From 2-01-FULL-40-42 sp964349415 (lineage in GTDB: Bacteria > Patescibacteriota > Microgenomatia > UBA1406 > GWC2-37-13), in assembly GCA_964349415.1 (NCBI GenBank), contig CAYGGJ010000001.1:1-53318 (forward strand): 53,318 nucleotides of DNA, written 5' to 3'. Below are positions 50,187-53,318 of this stretch, piece by piece. Numbering within the stretch: position 1 is the first letter of the stretch; each line of letters begins with the position of its first letter. Made by a program: the position numbers and the translations under genes. Under the pieces are notes generated by a model. The model made no database searches. It worked only from the letters and a program-made list of their open reading frames with translations, and was not told the origin of the DNA.

Positions 50187-50192
50187 TATAAT
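50187..50192 (+). promoter_or_regulatory. -10 box deciding the GTG start of the PMT-like gene
   Basis: TATAAT ending 7 bases before GTG at 50199. The open frame extends to a TTG at 50181, but that codon is upstream of the transcript. Confidence 0.6.
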
Positions 50193-50198
50193 TCTAGT

Positions 50199-51821
50199 GT
50201 GCAATTTATAAAGCGGGAATTTCTCATACTCATCCTGATATTTGCTATAGCTGCAGTACTGCGGTTGGTCGGCCTCAACTGGGACCAGGGTTTTCATCTG
50301 CATCCCGACGAAAGATTTTTGACTATGGTTGGGGTTGCTATGAAGATGCCGTCTTCCATCATTGAGTATCTTGATCCCGCAAAGTCTCCTATGAACCCGG
50401 CAAATATAGGTTTCCCTTTTTTTGTCTACGGTATCTTTCCCTTAACTCTTGCAAAGCTCGTTGCGCTTATCTCGGGACTTGATACTTACGAAGGATTTAC
50501 GCTCGTGGGAAGGGGTCTGTCGGCTTTAGCTGACCTGTTTGCGGTCGCGGTATTGTTTAAGGTTGTCGAGTATTTCGAAAAAGAATATGATTTTTCACCA
50601 AAGCTCAAATTTTTTACAGTATTCTTTTATGCCATTTCTGTCCTTCCGATCCAACTTTCCCACTTTTTTGCAGTCGACACGTTCCTTAATGGTTTTTTAC
50701 TTTTAAGCTTTTATTCGCTTCTTAGAAAAAAAGCATGGCTATCCGCTATCTTTTTCGGACTAGCCGCCGCTTCGAAGGTGACGGCAGTCTTTTTTCTACC
50801 GGTTTTAGTTTTCCTAATGTTCAAATCCTCGCGATCTTCTAAGGATTTATTAAAGCTTCTCTTCCTATTTTTTCTGGTCAGTTTCCTGATCTTAAAGATC
50901 ACCAATCCATACATCTTCTCAACAGGGAATATTTTTGATCCTAAACCTCACCCTCTATTTTTAAAGAATCTTCAGGACCTTAAGATCTTACAAAATCCTG
51001 ATATTTGGTATCCACCTTCTGTACAGTGGATTAATAAGAGGCCCGTAACCTTTGCCCTTAATAATCTGGTTACCTATGGACTTGGAATTCCTCTCGGAAT
51101 TCTTGCCGTGACAGGAGCAGTGTACTTATTCAGCAGAAGAAGATATGCGATTCCTTCAGTACTTCTTTCATGGGTCCTCGTTTTCTTCCTGTATGAATCA
51201 AGCCAGTTTACTAAAAACATGCGCTACTTTCTCATCCTGTATCCATACCTAGCTTTTTTTGCGGCATACGGACTAATTCATTTGTTCAGAAATAAATACA
51301 CGCGAATTATTATTCTCACTCTCACAGTTATTTGGCCAATGGCCTTTTTTTCGATCTACTTAAGACCTCATTCGCGCGTGGAAGCAACCCGGTGGATTCT
51401 TGAGAACATCCCTACTGAAAGTAGAATTTTGGTAGAGCACTGGGATGACGCATTGCCTCTTCCTCTTGAGGATCCAAATAAAAAGACCTATACGCTCACG
51501 GAGCTACCGGTGTTCGATAAGGATTCTGATGAAAAATGGGAGAGAATGAGCAGACTCCTTAAAAGCGGTGACTATTATGTGCTGTCATCAAATCGGGCAT
51601 GGGGGAGCGTGACTACGGTTCCGGAAAAATATCCGCGCACTAGCCAATACTACAGAGAGCTATTAGGAGAAAAAACTGAATACAGATTGGTGAAAAAAAT
51701 TACTTCTTATCCATCGCTTCGGTATCTGGGAATTCCTCTTGATTTTCCCGACCAACAATCAGACGAGTCGTTTACGGTCTACGACCACCCCGTGGTACTC
51801 ATCTATCAAAGATTGAACTAA
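50199..51821 (+). CDS. GT-C glycosyltransferase, PMT/ArnT-like (family 39)
   Basis: 540 residues, GTG start at the predicted transcript start. About ten membrane helices. The first exterior loop W-D-Q-G-F-H-L-H-P-D-E-R-F holds acidic residues in the position of the catalytic Asp of PMT/ArnT enzymes. These transfer sugars from polyprenyl-phosphate donors to proteins or lipids outside the membrane. A smaller exterior domain (about 400-540) lies at the C-terminus. It could use the donor made by the DPG-synthase-like GT2 at 41604. Confidence 0.82.
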   Translation: MQFIKREFLILILIFAIAAVLRLVGLNWDQGFHLHPDERFLTMVGVAMKMPSSIIEYLDPAKSPMNPANIGFPFFVYGIFPLTLAKLVALISGLDTYEGFTLVGRGLSALADLFAVAVLFKVVEYFEKEYDFSPKLKFFTVFFYAISVLPIQLSHFFAVDTFLNGFLLLSFYSLLRKKAWLSAIFFGLAAASKVTAVFFLPVLVFLMFKSSRSSKDLLKLLFLFFLVSFLILKITNPYIFSTGNIFDPKPHPLFLKNLQDLKILQNPDIWYPPSVQWINKRPVTFALNNLVTYGLGIPLGILAVTGAVYLFSRRRYAIPSVLLSWVLVFFLYESSQFTKNMRYFLILYPYLAFFAAYGLIHLFRNKYTRIIILTLTVIWPMAFFSIYLRPHSRVEATRWILENIPTESRILVEHWDDALPLPLEDPNKKTYTLTELPVFDKDSDEKWERMSRLLKSGDYYVLSSNRAWGSVTTVPEKYPRTSQYYRELLGEKTEYRLVKKITSYPSLRYLGIPLDFPDQQSDESFTVYDHPVVLIYQRLN

Positions 51822-51888
51822 CCTCCAAGAGAAGATTTTGGCTTCAGACAAAATACTATAAGATAAAATTGTGGTATAATTACCCTCT

Positions 51889-53112
51889 ATGCATGAAATT
51901 TGGGGGCCACGAAAGATGGAGCTAGTTAGGCGTAACTCACCACGCCATGATCTTCTTATGGAGCGTTTAGAATGGGAACGAAATGATGAACTCAGACTTT
52001 TTGGATCAAGATACCGGCGCCTGCAAGATCTAGGAGCTACTGAGACAACTTTAAAAAGTGAACTGAGAAGTCTAAAGGGAAAGCTGAGAGTGTCTTTAGA
52101 AGATCCAAAATCTAGTCAAGAAATATTTGACTACCTGCAAACAACAGGCTTAGGGACCATTCTTTTTCCTACAGCGACCGATCTAACTGCGGATGAAATG
52201 GGCAAGAAAATTGTGAGAGTAAGTGACAGGCGAATGAGTGAATTCTTAGATAAACATCGCGAGTTATATTGGGAAAAAGAGCGGGAATTAAACAAAGAAA
52301 CGCCGATATTGAAAAAGGATTTTTTGGATCAGATAGAAAGAGCAGTTGAGGAAGGCCGACTTCCTCAGATTTCCCTACCCAGAGTCAGAAAGATCGTCTC
52401 ATCTTTTCATACAGAGTTGATAGATGTAATAAACACAAATCGCTTAAGACGTAGGGGAGATATGTCTCACGATGACGAAAGTGTCGGGATCGGAATAACC
52501 GAATTAACAGATGGTACTTTGAGAGATACATTTTTTCACGAAGCCTTTCATGCTATAGCAGGAAGTACATTAATCTTCACAGAAGATGAAGTGGATAAAG
52601 ATTGGGACAGACTATTTTCCACTCACTCCGGTCTTGCAAATACAAACGGAAGATGGCTGAACGAAGCCGTAACAGAGCATCTTACCTTAATGTTACTTGA
52701 TGATGGTCTTTCTTTTGACCCGAATGCAATTTTAAGACAAGCTCAAAAAGAACAAGAAGACAGAAAAGGAAACTCATATTTTTATGAACGGGCTTTGTTA
52801 GGATGGGTGATGCGACTCGGAGATGTTGATCCACAGCGTATGCTTCGTGCTTATTTTGAGGATTTCAATCCAGAGGCAGAAAAGGGTTATAGAGCTCGCT
52901 CAAGAAAAGCATTCTATAAAGAGATCACAAAAAAATTTGGAAAAGGTTTCCTGAGAAAGCTCGATGTGCTTATTAATAAATATGGGATAAGGCAAGTTGC
53001 AATTGCGATGAAGCAAGAAGGGCCATTAATTCTTGAAGTCTATGGACGTCCCCCAAAAGCAGAAAGTATAGAATCCTTCCTGTTGATGAATAAGAACTTC
53101 AAGAGGTCTTAA
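51889..53112 (+). CDS. HExxH zinc metallopeptidase (gluzincin-like)
   Basis: 407 residues. F-F-H217-E218-A-F-H221 followed 38 residues later by W-L-N-E259-A-V-T-E-H gives a complete HExxH...NExxxxE zinc site. The N-terminal 120 residues are helical and charged and the C-terminal 100 residues are helical. No signal peptide. It resembles the enzyme at 13047 in motif layout (W-L-[HN]-E-A). TATAAT with an upstream TGG (extended -10, 51875-51880) ends 9 bases before the ATG. The gene overlaps the next one on the other strand by 14 bases. Confidence 0.82.
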   Translation: MHEIWGPRKMELVRRNSPRHDLLMERLEWERNDELRLFGSRYRRLQDLGATETTLKSELRSLKGKLRVSLEDPKSSQEIFDYLQTTGLGTILFPTATDLTADEMGKKIVRVSDRRMSEFLDKHRELYWEKERELNKETPILKKDFLDQIERAVEEGRLPQISLPRVRKIVSSFHTELIDVINTNRLRRRGDMSHDDESVGIGITELTDGTLRDTFFHEAFHAIAGSTLIFTEDEVDKDWDRLFSTHSGLANTNGRWLNEAVTEHLTLMLLDDGLSFDPNAILRQAQKEQEDRKGNSYFYERALLGWVMRLGDVDPQRMLRAYFEDFNPEAEKGYRARSRKAFYKEITKKFGKGFLRKLDVLINKYGIRQVAIAMKQEGPLILEVYGRPPKAESIESFLLMNKNFKRS

Positions 53113-53318
53113 AAAGCTCGGTATAAAACTTCAAAATATCTTTTGAAGAAATAAAAGCCTTCAACTTTCCCTTACTTTCATCATTCACATAGTGCTTCTT
53201 ATTGTTTAAAACATTATTTATAGCAGAGGCGAGTTTCTGTGGACTTTTTGGTTCGACCTGAACTCCCATGCCGGTTTGTCGGATAGGATAACGGACTCCT
53301 GGCATTGATGTCGCCACC
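53099..53318 (-). CDS. C-terminal part of a family 4 glycosyltransferase (partial)
   Basis: The last about 72 residues of a frame that enters from the window edge. VATSMPGVRYPIRQTGMGV, then QVEPKSPQKLASAINNVLNN is the donor-binding and C-terminal helix pattern of GT4 enzymes (VxTxxxGVxE..., PxxPxxLAxAI). The usual Glu of the EPE-type motif would be upstream of the edge. The start cannot be placed. Confidence 0.75.
   Translation of the reverse strand, partial: VATSMPGVRYPIRQTGMGVQVEPKSPQKLASAINNVLNNKKHYVNDESKGKLKAFISSKDILKFYTELFKTS

Noticed and set aside
1..53318. CRISPR arrays, insertion sequences or prophage genes
   Set aside because: No regularly spaced repeats, transposases, integrases or phage structural genes were seen; the HTH gene alone is not evidence for a mobile element.

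Overview
The window looks like a piece of a Candidate Phyla Radiation (Patescibacteria) chromosome, most likely Microgenomates-like. This is inferred from gene content, not from a marker search: a short archaeal-type NMN adenylyltransferase, a CofE-like gamma-glutamyl ligase, YchF, a zinc-ribbon bL28, many single-pass Cys- or Pro-rich exported proteins, very large multidomain proteins of unknown role, and tight packing of genes on both strands. Background base composition is about 40% GC by eye, with one clear exception near 42.6-43.4 kb.

Layout. 1-3.7 kb: tail of an anchored surface protein, a GH18-like lipoprotein/membrane protein, a glutaredoxin with a long Pro-rich tail, peptidyl-tRNA hydrolase and a zinc-ribbon membrane protein. 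3.8-15.1 kb: a plus-strand run ending in a 2470-residue protein that joins a GT2-like glycosyltransferase, a degenerate protein kinase and a transglutaminase-like domain; a zinc metallopeptidase converges on it. 15.1-19.7 kb: a small HTH regulator divergent from a surface cluster with a dockerin-like protein, two cohesin-like proteins, Cys-rich and Fn3-like proteins. 19.7-23.7 kb: housekeeping genes (M50 protease, bL28, deformylase, DsbB, GT2, YchF). 23.7-28.9 kb: two large unknown proteins associated with decayed copies of the ychF start. 29-35.4 kb: envelope and metabolic genes and two tandem paralogous Cys-rich proteins. 35.4-42.4 kb: a VirD4/TraD-like ATPase, then a glycan-assembly operon (GT2, GT4, large membrane protein). 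42.4-43.9 kb: a GC-rich island with one secreted-protein gene and structured flanks. 43.9-53.3 kb: DUF11 surface protein, SpoU methylase, PAP2 phosphatase, methyltransferase, tRNA-Leu(CAA), leucyl aminopeptidase, CBS protein, HAD protein, PMT-like transferase, a second metallopeptidase and a partial GT4.

The most striking global signal is transcriptional. For more than 25 genes on both strands a sigma70-type -10 box ends 6-10 bases before the start codon, often with a TTGACA-like -35 box at 17 bp, so the message should start at or within about 3 bases of the ATG/GTG. Shine-Dalgarno sequences are essentially absent. This leaderless rule decides many starts below (for example 15344, 20313, 21803, 31772, 44614, 50199). 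The GC-rich island gene is the exception: it has a Shine-Dalgarno-like site and a long leader, which fits recent acquisition.

Functionally, DsbB and a glutaredoxin sit in the same window as several Cys-rich exported proteins that would need disulfides, and glycosyltransferases, PAP2 phosphatase and anchored proteins together point to an elaborate cell surface.
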